Source: Alphaproteobacteria bacterium
Lineage (GTDB): Bacteria > Pseudomonadota > Alphaproteobacteria > Acetobacterales > Acetobacteraceae
Length of the DNA stretch: 64,000 nt
Reading direction: 5' to 3'
Assembly: GCA_020850755.1 (NCBI GenBank)
Contig: JADZEB010000034.1
Span: 1 to 64,000, forward strand
The notes below the pieces were generated by a model. The model worked only from the letters and a program-made list of their open reading frames with translations. It was not told where the DNA came from and ran no database searches. The translations under genes and the position numbers were made by a program. This document shows positions 8,663 through 17,418 of this stretch, in pieces. Every line of letters begins with the position of its first letter. The stretch's first letter is position 1.

Positions 8663-9423
8663 AGGAGCGCGAGATCGTGCTCGACACCGAGACCACCGGA
8701 CGCAACCCGCTCGGCGGCGACCGCATCCTGGAGATCGCGGCGATCGAGCTCGTCAACCACCTCCCGACCGGGCGCGAATTCTACACCCTGGTCGATCCCG
8801 GCCGCGATTCCGAGCCCGAGGCGCTGGCGGTGCACGGCATCACCCGCGCCCAGACCCAGGCCGCGCCGCAATTCGCCACCATCGTCGATGACCTGCTCGG
8901 CTTCCTCGGCGATGCGCAGGTCGTCGCCCACAATGCGCGCTTCGATTTCGACTTCCTGAACATGGAACTGGCGCGCATCGGCCGCCCCGAGCTGCCCTTC
9001 GCGCGCGCCATCGACACGGTGGCGATCGCGCGGCGGCGCTTTCCCGGCGCGCCGGCCAATCTCGACGCGCTCTGCCGGCGATTCGAGATCGACCTCTCGG
9101 TGCGCGGCAAGCACAGCGCGATCGTCGATACGCGCCTGCTGGCGGAAGTCTATCTCGAACTGATCGGCGGCCGGCAGCCCGACCTCGCGCTCGCCGACCG
9201 TGCCGCGGCGGAAACGCTGGTGGTGCGCGCCATCGCGCCCGACCGCCCGGCCCGCCCACCGCGCCCGCACGGCCCGAGCGCGGCCGAGGCGCAAGCGCAC
9301 GCCGCCTTCATCGCCGGGCTGAAGGACCCGCTCTGGGCGGCGCTGCTGGCGCCGCCGCCACCCGCCGAGGCGGGCAAGGATGCGGCCAAGGACGGCGTGG
9401 CCAAGGACGGCGCGGCCGAGTAG
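8659..9423 (+). CDS. dnaQ: DNA polymerase III epsilon subunit (3'-5' proofreading exonuclease)
   Basis: 254 residues. DEDDh exonuclease: [25 protein letters not shown] (Asp9, Glu11) is Exo [15 protein letters not shown] is Exo II, and [17 protein letters not shown] holds the general-base His and final Asp. The C-terminal 60 residues are Pro/Ala/Lys-rich, as expected for the flexible tail that contacts the polymerase subunit, ending in a short [11 protein letters not shown] repeat. It is the last gene of the ppsR-maf-aroE-coaE-dnaQ operon and converges on secB. Confidence 0.96.
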   Translation: MKEREIVLDTETTGRNPLGGDRILEIAAIELVNHLPTGREFYTLVDPGRDSEPEALAVHGITRAQTQAAPQFATIVDDLLGFLGDAQVVAHNARFDFDFLNMELARIGRPELPFARAIDTVAIARRRFPGAPANLDALCRRFEIDLSVRGKHSAIVDTRLLAEVYLELIGGRQPDLALADRAAAETLVVRAIAPDRPARPPRPHGPSAAEAQAHAAFIAGLKDPLWAALLAPPPPAEAGKDAAKDGVAKDGAAE

Positions 9424-9447
9424 CGCGGCGCGCGCCCGCCCCGCGCC

Positions 9448-10014
9448 TCAGACCGTGGCGCCGGGCGGAGCCACCGGCGGCTGGCCCTGCTCGGCGCGGC
9501 GCTGCTGGTAGAGCTGGAAGAAATCGATCAGCGGCATCATCAGCGGCATGAAGCCGCCCTCGCGCGTGGCATCGGCCACCACGGCGCGCGCGAAGGGGAA
9601 GAGCTGGCGCGGGCATTCCACCAGCAGCACGAGCTCCATCATGTCGTTCGGCACGCCGGTCAGGGTGAAGATGCCGCGATAGTCGAGCTCGACCGCGAAC
9701 ACGGTCTTGTCGGTGGCGGCGGCGGTGAGCTCGATCAGCAGCGAAACCTCGAACAGGTTGTCGCGCAGCTGGCGCGCATTGACGTCGAGCTTGGTGCTGA
9801 TCTGCGGCTGCGGCGGCTGGTTGAGGAAGACATCGGGCGCGCCCGGCACCTCGAAGGAGAGGTCCTTCACATATTGCAGGTTTATGGCGATCGGCGCGGT
9901 GGGCGGGGCGCCGGCGGGCTGCCCGGTTCCGGGCTGGTCGGCTCCGGGCTGGCCGTCACCCGGCGGGCTGCCGGCGGAAGAGGCGCCATTACCGTTCGGG
10001 CCGGCGTTTGCCAT
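9448..10014 (-). CDS. secB: Protein-export chaperone SecB with an extended N-terminus
   Basis: 188 residues. Tetrameric chaperone that keeps pre-proteins unfolded and delivers them to SecA. The core begins near residue 43 (INLQYVKDLSFEVPGAP) and includes LNQPPQPQISTKLDVNAR, ELDYRGIFTL, LLVECPRQLFPFARAVVADATREGGFMPLMMPLIDFFQLYQQR. The first 40 residues are a Gly/Pro/Gln-rich low-complexity arm with QPGAD-QPGTG-QPAGA repeats, longer than in most SecB proteins. The ATG at 10014 has AAGGA 8 bp upstream and is preferred over the ATG at 10032. It converges with dnaQ and adjoins the timA/mltA block as in other alphaproteobacteria. Confidence 0.93.
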   Translation of the reverse strand: MANAGPNGNGASSAGSPPGDGQPGADQPGTGQPAGAPPTAPIAINLQYVKDLSFEVPGAPDVFLNQPPQPQISTKLDVNARQLRDNLFEVSLLIELTAAATDKTVFAVELDYRGIFTLTGVPNDMMELVLLVECPRQLFPFARAVVADATREGGFMPLMMPLIDFFQLYQQRRAEQGQPPVAPPGATV

Positions 10015-10177
10015 CGGGACGTTCCTTCGCATCGGGTGGGGCGCGTCGAGGCGCGCGCGGGATCAGGCTCGGGCTAGCACGGAACCGCCGTGTCGGGCAA
10101 TGCGGCGGGGCGGCCCGGGGCAGGCGAGCGCGGTCCTGCGATGCCGCCTTTGCGCACGAACCGGCCGAAGGGAGGCG

Positions 10178-10299
10178 GCGCCCGATCCGGTGGAACCGCG
10201 CTGCGGTTCCGCCGGATGGGACCGGGCCGCTCGCAGATCGTCGGTTCCCAGGGCGCGGGTTCCGTTCGGCTGATCCAGCCCGGACGGGACGCGCCCTAG
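10178..10299 (-). repeat. Two-hairpin dispersed element, copy 1 (full, minus orientation)
   Basis: Contains hairpin B at 10185-10217 (ATCCGG...CCGGAT) and hairpin A at 10259-10290 (GTTCCGTTCGG...CCGGACGGGAC), joined by a conserved linker. It ends with CTAG at 10296-10299. Read on the minus strand the order is CTAG-border, A, linker, B. The TAG stop codon of the histidine phosphatase gene lies inside this border. Related copies are at 27891-28020, 29056-29185, 58529-58597 and 60495-60624. Confidence 0.8.
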
Positions 10300-10853
10300 C
10301 CGTGCTTCCAGTTGATCTCGGCCGGGGCGGCCGCGGTGGGGTCGGTGCGCAGGATCTCGCCATTCTGGACCTTGATCCCGGTGAAGCTGAGGATGAAACC
10401 CCAATGCGACACCACCAGCGTGTTCTGCCAGCCGGGCAGGGCGGCCATCTCGGCGCGGAAGGTGGCGGCGCGCGCCAGCACGGATTCCGCCGGCTCCTCG
10501 ATCGGCGGCCACCACACCTCGGGCACATGGGCGAAATCGAGTTCGGGCCAGGCGGCGGCCAGCTCGGTCGTGGGCGAGCCGATGTCGCAGGCGAAGGCGT
10601 AGCGCTCGCGCACCACGGGGTTGACCAGGATCGGCGCGCCGATCTCGGCCGCGACGATCGATGCGGTTTCCAGCGCGCGGGTATAGGGCGAGGCGATGAT
10701 GCGGTCGATCCGCTGCCCGCGCAGCTTCTGCCCGGCCTCGCGCGCCTGGGCGCGGCCGAGCTCGGTCAGGCGCGGATCGGGAATGCCCGGATCCTTGCGC
10801 GTGAGGGTGAACAGCGCGTTGAACTCGGACTGGCCGTGGCGCAGCAGGATCAT
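10296..10853 (-). CDS. Histidine phosphatase (phosphoglycerate-mutase-like) family protein
   Basis: 185 residues beginning MILLRHGQSEFNALF, the RHG motif with the phospho-accepting His6. Further elements: PRLTELGRAQAREAG, IIASPYTRALETA (second Arg), VVRERYAFACDIGS (acid), and VVSHWGFILSFTG (second catalytic His). The substrate is unknown. Phosphoglycerate mutase activity is not implied because many members are phosphatases. The ATG at 10853 is chosen because longer frames run through AATQAATQAA low-complexity sequence. The stop codon overlaps the border of repeat copy 1. It separates secB from timA, which are often close in related genomes. Confidence 0.87.
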   Translation of the reverse strand: MILLRHGQSEFNALFTLTRKDPGIPDPRLTELGRAQAREAGQKLRGQRIDRIIASPYTRALETASIVAAEIGAPILVNPVVRERYAFACDIGSPTTELAAAWPELDFAHVPEVWWPPIEEPAESVLARAATFRAEMAALPGWQNTLVVSHWGFILSFTGIKVQNGEILRTDPTAAAPAEINWKHG

Positions 10854-11146
10854 CGGCGGACCATTGCGGGGTGTGGGCGCAGGATGCGGGCGCGGTTCGG
10901 CGCGGGGGCTGTTGTAAAGCCCAGGCGCGCGGATGCGCAACGGGCAGGCGCGGTCCCGTGCGCGGGCGGCGGCCTGGGTGGCGGCCTGGGTGGCGGCCTG
11001 GCGGGTGGTGCCGGGGCCGGACCCTTTTCGCGGGGGATTCGCTTGTGATTCATTCCTTGCGCCCTTATGTGTTAGATAATTCCGGACCAGCCGGATGTGA
11101 TCCCGCCCCGTCTTGCCGGGCGGGCGCGACACGGATGAACGGCGCA

Positions 11147-11848
11147 ATGCCAGTCGATCTCATATTGTTCGGCATGGTTGCGGCCTTCCTGGTGCTGCGG
11201 CTGATCAGCGTGCTTGGCCGCCGCACCGGACATGAGCGGCCGCCCCAGCCCTACCAGCCGCCCGGCATGCCGCCGGCGCCCCGTCCCGGCGAGGCCCCCC
11301 GGGCCGAGGAAGCGCGCTCCCTCCCCGCCCCCGTTCCCGCACCCCCGCCGGACGCCTTCGCCGCCACCGCCGCGCGCGGCCTGCCCGACGCCAACAGCCT
11401 GGCCGGACAGGGGCTTGCCCGCATCCGCGAGGCCGATCCGAGCTTCGATCCGCAGCGCTTCCTGCAGAACGCCCAGGCGGCCTTCGGCATGATCATCGCC
11501 GGTTTCGCCCGCGGCGACCGCGATGCGCTGCGCGCCCTGTTGTCGCCTGACGTGTTCGCCGGCTTCGAGGCCGCGATCACCGAGCGCGAGAAGGCCGGCG
11601 AAACCGCCCGTACCGAGCTTATCACCGTGCGCGAGGCGACCATCACCAGCGCCCAGCTGCGCGATCGCGTTGCCGCCGTCACGATCAAGCTGATCAGCGA
11701 CCAGGTCAGCTGGGTGCGCGACGCCAAGGGCGAGATCGTGTCGGGTTCGGAGGCGGTGACCGAGGTTGCCGACCAGTGGACCTTCGCCCGCGACCTCAAC
11801 TCGTCCGACCCGACCTGGCTGCTGGTCGGCACCGAGAGCGGCGACTAG
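11147..11848 (+). CDS. Tim44-like domain protein (TimA type)
   Basis: 233 residues. The N-terminus is a single membrane anchor (PVDLILFGMVAAFLVLRLISVLGRRTGHE), then a Pro-rich linker to about residue 75, then a Tim44/ImpB-type domain (RIREADPSFDPQRFLQNAQAAFGMIIAGFARGDRDALRALLSPDVFAGFEAAI ... ADQWTFARDLNSSDPTWLLVGTE). Bacterial homologs of mitochondrial Tim44 are inner-membrane-anchored periplasm- or cytoplasm-facing proteins of uncertain role. An alternative ATG at 11135 adds four residues. Its place between secB and mltA is the conserved alphaproteobacterial arrangement. Confidence 0.9.
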   Translation: MPVDLILFGMVAAFLVLRLISVLGRRTGHERPPQPYQPPGMPPAPRPGEAPRAEEARSLPAPVPAPPPDAFAATAARGLPDANSLAGQGLARIREADPSFDPQRFLQNAQAAFGMIIAGFARGDRDALRALLSPDVFAGFEAAITEREKAGETARTELITVREATITSAQLRDRVAAVTIKLISDQVSWVRDAKGEIVSGSEAVTEVADQWTFARDLNSSDPTWLLVGTESGD

Positions 11849-12099
11849 GGCAAACCAGGCCGCGCCCGCAGCCCGGGCTTCCCTGGCGCCACTGCCAGGG
11901 GGCCGGCCCAGGCCGGACGAAACGCGCCCCCTTGCCGGCCAGCGTCCGCGACCGGACACCGGGCGGTGGCCGCTCTAGCCCCGCCGCCGCCATGCCAACC
12001 CCACCCCCACCCTCGCGCGCCACGGGGCGCGACGCCCCCCTTTTTGCGCCAACTCGGCACTTGCATCACGGCGCCTGGGCGGCAAGGGTTGATCCCGTC

Positions 12100-13659
12100 A
12101 TGGCAAGCGCAACCCCCGTCCCGGCCGCGATGCCGCCGGGTCCCCCCGCGTCCCCGTCCCGGTCCCCGTCCGACGCGTCCGCGACGGGCAGCGCCTGGGC
12201 GGCGGCGCCTTCCGCGGCGTTGCGCGCCGCCCCCCTTCTTGCCGTCCTGCTGCTGGCTGCCTGCGTCCCGGCGCCCCCGCCCGGAACCGGCGAACCGGGG
12301 GCCGAAGCGGGGGTCGAGGCGGGCGAGCGCCTGTCGATCGTGGCGGGCGAGTTCACCGACCTGCCGGGATGGGCCGAGGACCGCCACGCCGAGGCGCTGC
12401 CGGCGCTGCGCGCCTCTTGCGCCCGGTTCGCGACACTGCCGGCGCGCGAGGCGCTGGGCGGGGACGGGGTGGTGGCGGCGCTGGCGGGTGTTGCCGGCCA
12501 GTGGCGCCCGGTGTGCGAGGCGGCCGCGGCGCTGCCCGATGCCGACCCGGCCCAGGCCCGCGCCTTCTTCGAGCGGCATTTCCAGCCCTATCGCGCCCAG
12601 GCCGGAGAGCCCTGGGAGGGGCGGCGCGACGGCCTGGTCACCGGCTACTACGAGCCGGAGATCGCCGGCGCCCGGCGCCGGAGCGCGCGGGCGCAGGTCC
12701 CGCTGCATGGCCGGCCGCGCGACCTGGTGGAGGTCGATCTCGGCCGCTTCCGCCCCGCCCTTGCCGGCCAGCGCATCGCCGGACGCCTGGACGGGCAGGG
12801 GCAGCTCCAGCCCTATCCGAGCCGCGCCGACATCGCGCGCGAGGGCCTGGACGGCCGGGCGCCCGTTCTCGCCTGGGCGGAAAGCGCGGCCGATGCCTTC
12901 TTCCTCCAGGTGCAGGGCTCGGGCCGGGTGCGCCTGGCCGAGGGCGGCACGCTCAGGCTCGGCTATGCCGGGCAGAACGGGCATCCCTATGTCCCGATCG
13001 GGCGCGTGCTGGTGGAGCGCGGCGAGATGGCGCGCGAGCAGGTGAGCATGGGCTCGATCCGCGCCTGGCTTGCCGCCAACCCCGACCGCGCCCGCGCGCT
13101 GATGGACGAGAACCCGTCCTACGTGTTCTTCCGCGAACTGCGCGGGCTGGCCGAAAGCGACGGGCCGCTCGGCGGTTTCGGCGTGCCGCTGACGGCTGGG
13201 CGCAGCGTCGCGGTCGATCGCCGGCACCTGCCGCTCGGCCTGCCGCTCTGGCTGGAGACGGCCGATCCGATCGGCGGGGCGCCGATCCGGCGCATCGTGC
13301 TGGCCCAGGATGTGGGCAGCGCGATCCGCGGGCCGCTGCGGCTCGACCTGTTCTGGGGCACCGGCGCCGAGGCCGGCCGGCACGCCGGGGTCATGCGCAA
13401 TCCGGGCCGTTTCTGGCTGCTGCTGCCGCGCGTGCAGGCGGCGGCCCAGGCGCCGTCGCCGGCCCCGACGGCCGCGCCCGCCGGCGAGGCGCCCGCCGCC
13501 CCGGCGCCGGCATCGGCACCGGCAAGCTATGCCCCCGCCGCCGGTGCGTCCGCGCCCGCCGCCCCGCCTGATACCGCCGCGCCCGATACCGCTGCGCCCG
13601 ATACCGCTGCGCCGGGCGTCGCGCTTCCCCTGCCGCCGCTGCCGCCCCGTCGGCGCTGA
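12100..13659 (+). CDS. mltA: Membrane-bound lytic murein transglycosylase A
   Basis: 519 residues. Cleaves the MurNAc-GlcNAc bond of peptidoglycan forming 1,6-anhydroMurNAc. A lipobox-like LLLAAC is followed by a short Pro linker, indicating a lipoprotein, although the signal is preceded by an unusually long Ala/Pro/Ser stretch, so the start is uncertain. The MltA and 3D domains are clear: RDGLVTGYYEPEI, ADAFFLQVQGSGRVRL, MDENPSYVFFRE, VPLTAGRSVAVDRRHLPLGLPLWLE, and QDVGSAIRGPLRLDLFWGTG with the catalytic Asp. The C-terminal 80 residues are Ala/Pro-rich with repeated APDTA units. A 7-bp stem hairpin (CCCTGGC/GCCAGGG, 11881-11900) lies in the 251-bp gap before it. Confidence 0.94.
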   Translation: MASATPVPAAMPPGPPASPSRSPSDASATGSAWAAAPSAALRAAPLLAVLLLAACVPAPPPGTGEPGAEAGVEAGERLSIVAGEFTDLPGWAEDRHAEALPALRASCARFATLPAREALGGDGVVAALAGVAGQWRPVCEAAAALPDADPAQARAFFERHFQPYRAQAGEPWEGRRDGLVTGYYEPEIAGARRRSARAQVPLHGRPRDLVEVDLGRFRPALAGQRIAGRLDGQGQLQPYPSRADIAREGLDGRAPVLAWAESAADAFFLQVQGSGRVRLAEGGTLRLGYAGQNGHPYVPIGRVLVERGEMAREQVSMGSIRAWLAANPDRARALMDENPSYVFFRELRGLAESDGPLGGFGVPLTAGRSVAVDRRHLPLGLPLWLETADPIGGAPIRRIVLAQDVGSAIRGPLRLDLFWGTGAEAGRHAGVMRNPGRFWLLLPRVQAAAQAPSPAPTAAPAGEAPAAPAPASAPASYAPAAGASAPAAPPDTAAPDTAAPDTAAPGVALPLPPLPPRRR

Positions 13660-13680
13660 GGGGAGCCGCTCGCGAATGCG

Positions 13681-13731
13681 AAACCCGCGCCGCAAGCCGC
13701 CCGGGGTTCCGGGCGGCAGCGGTCGCGGGTT
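13681..13731. terminator. Nested hairpin between convergent mltA and a small secreted-protein gene
   Basis: Inner stem GCCGCCCGG (13696-13704) / CCGGGCGGC (13709-13717) with a GGTT loop, enclosed by outer stem AACCCGCG (13682-13689) / CGCGGGTT (13724-13731). It is symmetric, so it could terminate both convergent genes. There is no strong T-run, so Rho-assisted termination is also possible. Confidence 0.6.
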
Positions 13732-13775
13732 CCGTCGCGGGTTCCGTCGCGCGCCAGGCGCGCGGCGGGGGTGGC

Positions 13776-14099
13776 TCAGCGCTGCACGTCGGCGCCGATG
13801 CCGCCATAGAGGATCTCGACATTGTCGCCGACGGTACGCACCGCCAGCACCGGCAGGGTGTGGCCGGCGCGCATCTCCGGCCCGTAGACGATGCGCAGAT
13901 CCTCGCCCGCGCCCTCGACGCCGATCACGCGTGCGGTGGTGACCGCCATTGCGCCGGGGGCGTAGGTGATGCGCGTCTCCTCGCCGGAGGTGTTGGCGGC
14001 CAGGACCGGACCCGAGGACTGGAGCTGGGCCGAGGCGGCATTGGCGCCGAGGACGCCGAGGGCGAGGGCGGCGATGGCGAAGGCGTTGCGTGCGGGCAT
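13776..14099 (-). CDS. Small secreted protein of unknown function
   Basis: 107 residues. A clear Sec signal peptide MPARNAFAIAALALGVLGANAASA, with cleavage expected after ASA near residue 24. The mature part of about 83 residues is beta-rich by eye (ITYAPGAMAVTTARVIGV, LRIVYGPEMRAGHTLPVLAVRTVG) and has no cysteine. I do not recognise a family. It converges with mltA across the nested hairpin and is divergent from lutA over a 430 bp gap. Confidence 0.7.
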   Translation of the reverse strand: MPARNAFAIAALALGVLGANAASAQLQSSGPVLAANTSGEETRITYAPGAMAVTTARVIGVEGAGEDLRIVYGPEMRAGHTLPVLAVRTVGDNVEILYGGIGADVQR

Positions 14100-14531
14100 G
14101 GTGTGATCTCCTCGTTGGCGGATCGGGTCCGCGGTTCCTGTTGCACCGGGCGGAACAGCCTTCCTTGCCCGGCCTCCGACGCGAGCCTTGCGTCCGATGA
14201 GGAGAAGCTAGGCGCACGGCGCGAATACTTGAACTCGCATTCGTGTTACTACAGGTATCGTTTCCGTGAGCGGCATCGGAGCAATCGAGACCAGTTGTCC
14301 TGGCCGCGCATCGCAGTCCATCTGGATCAATAACATTCGCGCGATCTTGGCCCGGCGCGATCACGATCGCGTGCGGCCGGCCCCGCCGGGACCCGCCCGG
14401 CGCCCCCTGCCGGCCGGCGCGATCACGGCCTCGTGTTGCGCATCCCGATCCTTGCCGCTTGCGCCGCGTGGCGGGGCGGCCTGCGCGGCTCGCTTTCCAT
14501 CGCCCCGCCCTTGCGCTAGGTAGAGCGCGCC
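14100..14531. other. Divergent intergenic region before lutA
   Basis: 432 bp between the small secreted protein gene and lutA. It contains a relatively AT-rich part (about 14208-14345) that probably holds both promoters. TTGAAC at 14229-14234 is a possible -35 element, but no good -10 is found at 16-18 bp. I saw no palindromic GntR/LldR-type operator. Confidence 0.4.
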
Positions 14532-15305
14532 ATGGCCAGCCCCGCCCGCCCGCGCGTCGCCCTGTTCGTCACCTGCCTCGTGGACCTGTTCCGGCCCACG
14601 GCGGGATTCGCGGCGGTCCGCCTGCTCGAACAGGCCGGCTGCATCGTCGAGGTGCCGGCGGCGCAGACCTGCTGCGGCCAGCCCGCCTACAACAGCGGCG
14701 ATCGCGCCACCGCCGCCGACATGGCGCGCGCCGTGGTCGCCGCCTTCGAGGGCTACGATTTCATCGTCGCGCCCTCCGGTTCCTGCGCCGGCATGATCCG
14801 CGCGCATTATCCTTCACTGCTGGCCAACGACCCGCAGTGGAAGCCGCGCGCCGAGGCCATCGCCGGGCGCACGCACGAGCTGGTTTCCTTCCTGCACGAC
14901 ATCATGGGCGTGCGCAGCCTGCCCGTCCGCCACGAGGGGCGCGTGACCTATCACGATTCCTGCTCCGGGCTGCGCGAGCTGGGCGTGAAGGCGCAGCCGC
15001 GCGCCCTCCTGGCCACGGTCGCGGGGCTCGAGCTCGTCGAGATGGCCGCCCCCGATGTCTGCTGCGGATTCGGCGGCACCTTCTGCGTGAAGTATCCGGC
15101 GATCTCCGACCGCATGGTCACCGACAAGGCCGAGGATGTCGAGCGCACCGGAGCGGCCACGCTGCTGGCCGGCGACATGGGCTGCCTGCTCAACATCGCC
15201 GGCAAGCTCAAGCGGCGCGGCAGCAGTGTCGCCGTGCGCCATGTCGCCGAGCTGCTGGCGGGCATGACCGGGGAGGCGCCGCCGATCGGCGAGCCCAAGG
15301 CTTGA
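14532..15305 (+). CDS. lutA: Lactate utilization protein A, (Fe-S)-binding oxidoreductase
   Basis: 257 residues. Two CCG (cysteine-rich) domains, as in LutA/YkgE and the GlcF/HdrB family: QTCCGQPAYNSGD (CCG at residues 47-49) with GSCAGMIRAHYP, and YHDSCSGLRELG with DVCCGFGGTFCVKYP (CCG at 177-179). Known role in Bacillus: the LutABC complex oxidises L-lactate to pyruvate. First gene of an operon with a membrane protein gene, lutB and lutC, and an LctP-type permease lies 6 kb downstream. The ATG at 14532 gives the usual MASPARPRVALFVTCLVDLF start. Confidence 0.94.
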   Translation: MASPARPRVALFVTCLVDLFRPTAGFAAVRLLEQAGCIVEVPAAQTCCGQPAYNSGDRATAADMARAVVAAFEGYDFIVAPSGSCAGMIRAHYPSLLANDPQWKPRAEAIAGRTHELVSFLHDIMGVRSLPVRHEGRVTYHDSCSGLRELGVKAQPRALLATVAGLELVEMAAPDVCCGFGGTFCVKYPAISDRMVTDKAEDVERTGAATLLAGDMGCLLNIAGKLKRRGSSVAVRHVAELLAGMTGEAPPIGEPKA

Positions 15306-15381
15306 GCCGCGCGCGACCCGCCCCCAGATCTGGGCGCAAGACGGCATGCCCGAGGAAGGCCCCATCCGCAAAGGAACGGCC

Positions 15382-15930
15382 ATGACCATCGCTCCCGCCC
15401 CCGCGATCGCGCCTGCCGCCGCCTCGGCGCCTGCCGCGGAGCCCAGCCCGCGCCTGATGCCGGGCAGCCATTACTTCCTGCTCGCCCTTGTCGCCACCGC
15501 GCTGTTCTTCGTCATCCTGTGGATCACGGGCGGCGGCGGGCAGCGCGGCACGGTGGCGCTGCTGGCCGTGCTGATCGGGCTCGGCTATGGCGCGATCCGC
15601 GCCTCGGGCCTCTATTTCACCATCATCGCGCTGGCGCACATTCCGGCCATGCGCGCGCGCCTGGCCACGGGCAATGCACACGGCGTCCCGCCCTCGCCGC
15701 TGCACCAGAATGCCGCCGCCTTCCTGGCGCGGTTCGAGCGCGCGGGCCTGACCACGCTGGCGCTCAGCCACCGCCCGACGCTGGCGCACATCCTGCTCAC
15801 GCTGCTCTGCTTCATCGTCCCGGCGGTGGTGCTGACCGCGGCTTGGCCCGACATCGCGGGGCATCTCGGCCGTCCGGCCCCGGCCGGCTGCGCGGTGCCG
15901 CCCGGCCCGCCGCCGAGCCTCTCGCTCTAG
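15382..15930 (+). CDS. Predicted membrane protein of unknown function inside the lut operon
   Basis: 182 residues. The ATG at 15382 has AAAGGAAC just upstream. After an Ala/Pro-rich N-terminus come three hydrophobic segments (HYFLLALVATALFFVILWI, TVALLAVLIGLGYGAI with LYFTIIALAHI, and LAHILLTLLCFIVPAVVLTAAW), separated by a cytoplasmic-looking loop with HGVPPSPLHQNAAAFLARFE. I recognise no family. It lies 76 bp after lutA and 20 bp before lutB, so it is co-transcribed and may tether the cytoplasmic Lut proteins or pass electrons to the membrane, which is inference only. Confidence 0.75.
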   Translation: MTIAPAPAIAPAAASAPAAEPSPRLMPGSHYFLLALVATALFFVILWITGGGGQRGTVALLAVLIGLGYGAIRASGLYFTIIALAHIPAMRARLATGNAHGVPPSPLHQNAAAFLARFERAGLTTLALSHRPTLAHILLTLLCFIVPAVVLTAAWPDIAGHLGRPAPAGCAVPPGPPPSLSL

Positions 15931-15950
15931 CGCGCCGGCACCGCCCCCCC

Positions 15951-17402
15951 ATGCTCCCGACCTCGCCGCACTTCAAGGAGAATGCCGCCCGCGCGCTGGC
16001 CGATGGCGGGCTGCAGAAGGCGCTCGGGCGCTCGCGCGGGGCGTTCCAGCAGAAGCGCGCCGATGCCGCCGCCCGCCTGCCCGAGTTCGAGCGGCTGCGC
16101 GAGATCGGCCGCGACATCAAGAACCACACGCTGGCCAACCTCGATTTCTACCTCGAGCATTACGCCCGCAATGTCGAGGCTGCAGGCGGGCGCGTGCACT
16201 GGTGCGCAACGGCCGAGGATGCGCGCGCGACCATCCTCGCGATCTGCCGCGAAGCGGGCGCGCGCACCGTGACCAAGGGCAAGTCGATGATCGGCGAGGA
16301 GATCGCGATCAACGCCTACCTGGAACGCCACGGCATCGAGCCGGTCGAGACCGATCTCGGCGAATACATCATCCAGCTGCGCCAGGAGCCGCCCTCGCAC
16401 ATCATCGCCCCGGCCTTCCACCTCAACAAGGAGGACTGGATCGAGGCGTTCAAGGCGAAGCACACCGAACTGCCGCCCGACCGGCCGATGACCGAGCGCA
16501 AGGCGCTGGTGGACGAGGCGCGCACCGTGCTGCGCGGCCGCTTCCTTGCCGCCGATGTCGGCATCACGGGCGCCAACCTGCTGATCGCCGAGACCGGCTC
16601 CTCGGTCATCGTCACGAACGAGGGCAATGGCGACCTGACCCAGACCCTGCCGCGCGTGCATATCGCCATCGCCTCGATCGAGAAGGTGGTGCCGACGCTG
16701 GAGGATGCCTGCGCCATCCTGCGCCTGCTGGCGCGCTCGGCCACGGGGCAGGAATTCTCCACCTACACCACCTTCTCGACCGGGCCGCGGCGCGCGGCCG
16801 ACCCGGACGGGCCGGCGCAATATCACGTCATATTGCTCGACAATGGCCGCTCGGCGATGGTCGGCACCGAGTTCCAGGACATGCTGCGCTGCATCCGCTG
16901 CGCGGCCTGCATGAACCATTGCCCGGTCTATGGCGTGGTCGGCGGGCATGCCTATGGCTGGGTCTATCCGGGGCCGATGGGCGCGGTGCTGACGCCCTCG
17001 CTGCTGGGCGTCGAGCAGGCGGGGCACCTGCCCAACGCCTCCACCTTCTGCGGGCGGTGCGAGGAAGTGTGCCCGATGAAGATCCCGCTGCCCAGGATGA
17101 TGCGCCACTGGCGCGAGCGCGAGTTCGAGCGCCACCTGGTGCCGCGCGGCACCCGCTACGGGCTCGGCCTCTGGGCCTTCCTCGCCCGCCGCCCGGCGCT
17201 CTACCGGCTGGCGATGCGCGCTGCCGCGTGGACGCTCGGCCTGCTCGGGCGGCGGCGCGGGCGCTTCGCCACGCTGCCCTTCGCCGGCGGCTGGACCGCC
17301 GGGCGCGACATGCCCGCGCCCGAGGGCGAGACCTTCCAGGCGCGCTATGCGCGGCTGAGACGCGCCGGGGCGGGTGATCCCGCCCGGCAGACGCGGCGCT
17401 GA
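15951..17402 (+). CDS. lutB: Lactate utilization protein B, iron-sulfur subunit
   Basis: 483 residues. LutB/YkgF family: an N-terminal LUD (DUF162) domain (about 60-300, with TVTKGKSMIGEEIAINAYLE and GITGANLLIAETGSSVIVTNEGN), then two [4Fe-4S] sites. Site one is CIRCAACMNHCP (Cys314, 317, 320, 324) and site two is CGRCEEVCP (Cys367, 370, 374). The C-terminus has the DUF3390 extension seen in LutB. The ATG at 15951 is preferred because upstream codons overlap the membrane-protein gene. lutC follows after 16 bp. Confidence 0.95.
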   Translation: MLPTSPHFKENAARALADGGLQKALGRSRGAFQQKRADAAARLPEFERLREIGRDIKNHTLANLDFYLEHYARNVEAAGGRVHWCATAEDARATILAICREAGARTVTKGKSMIGEEIAINAYLERHGIEPVETDLGEYIIQLRQEPPSHIIAPAFHLNKEDWIEAFKAKHTELPPDRPMTERKALVDEARTVLRGRFLAADVGITGANLLIAETGSSVIVTNEGNGDLTQTLPRVHIAIASIEKVVPTLEDACAILRLLARSATGQEFSTYTTFSTGPRRAADPDGPAQYHVILLDNGRSAMVGTEFQDMLRCIRCAACMNHCPVYGVVGGHAYGWVYPGPMGAVLTPSLLGVEQAGHLPNASTFCGRCEEVCPMKIPLPRMMRHWREREFERHLVPRGTRYGLGLWAFLARRPALYRLAMRAAAWTLGLLGRRRGRFATLPFAGGWTAGRDMPAPEGETFQARYARLRRAGAGDPARQTRR

Positions 17403-17418
17403 GCGGGACGCGCGCGCG

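Noticed and set aside
13681-13731. Membership of the nested hairpin in the dispersed two-hairpin family
   Set aside because: Its arms (AACCCGCG, GCCGCCCGG) do not match hairpins A or B, and there is no CTAG border.
11845-14364. An 839-codon minus-strand open frame covering mltA
   Set aside because: Arg/Gly-rich shadow of mltA. Both mltA and the small secreted-protein gene are supported by family or signal features.
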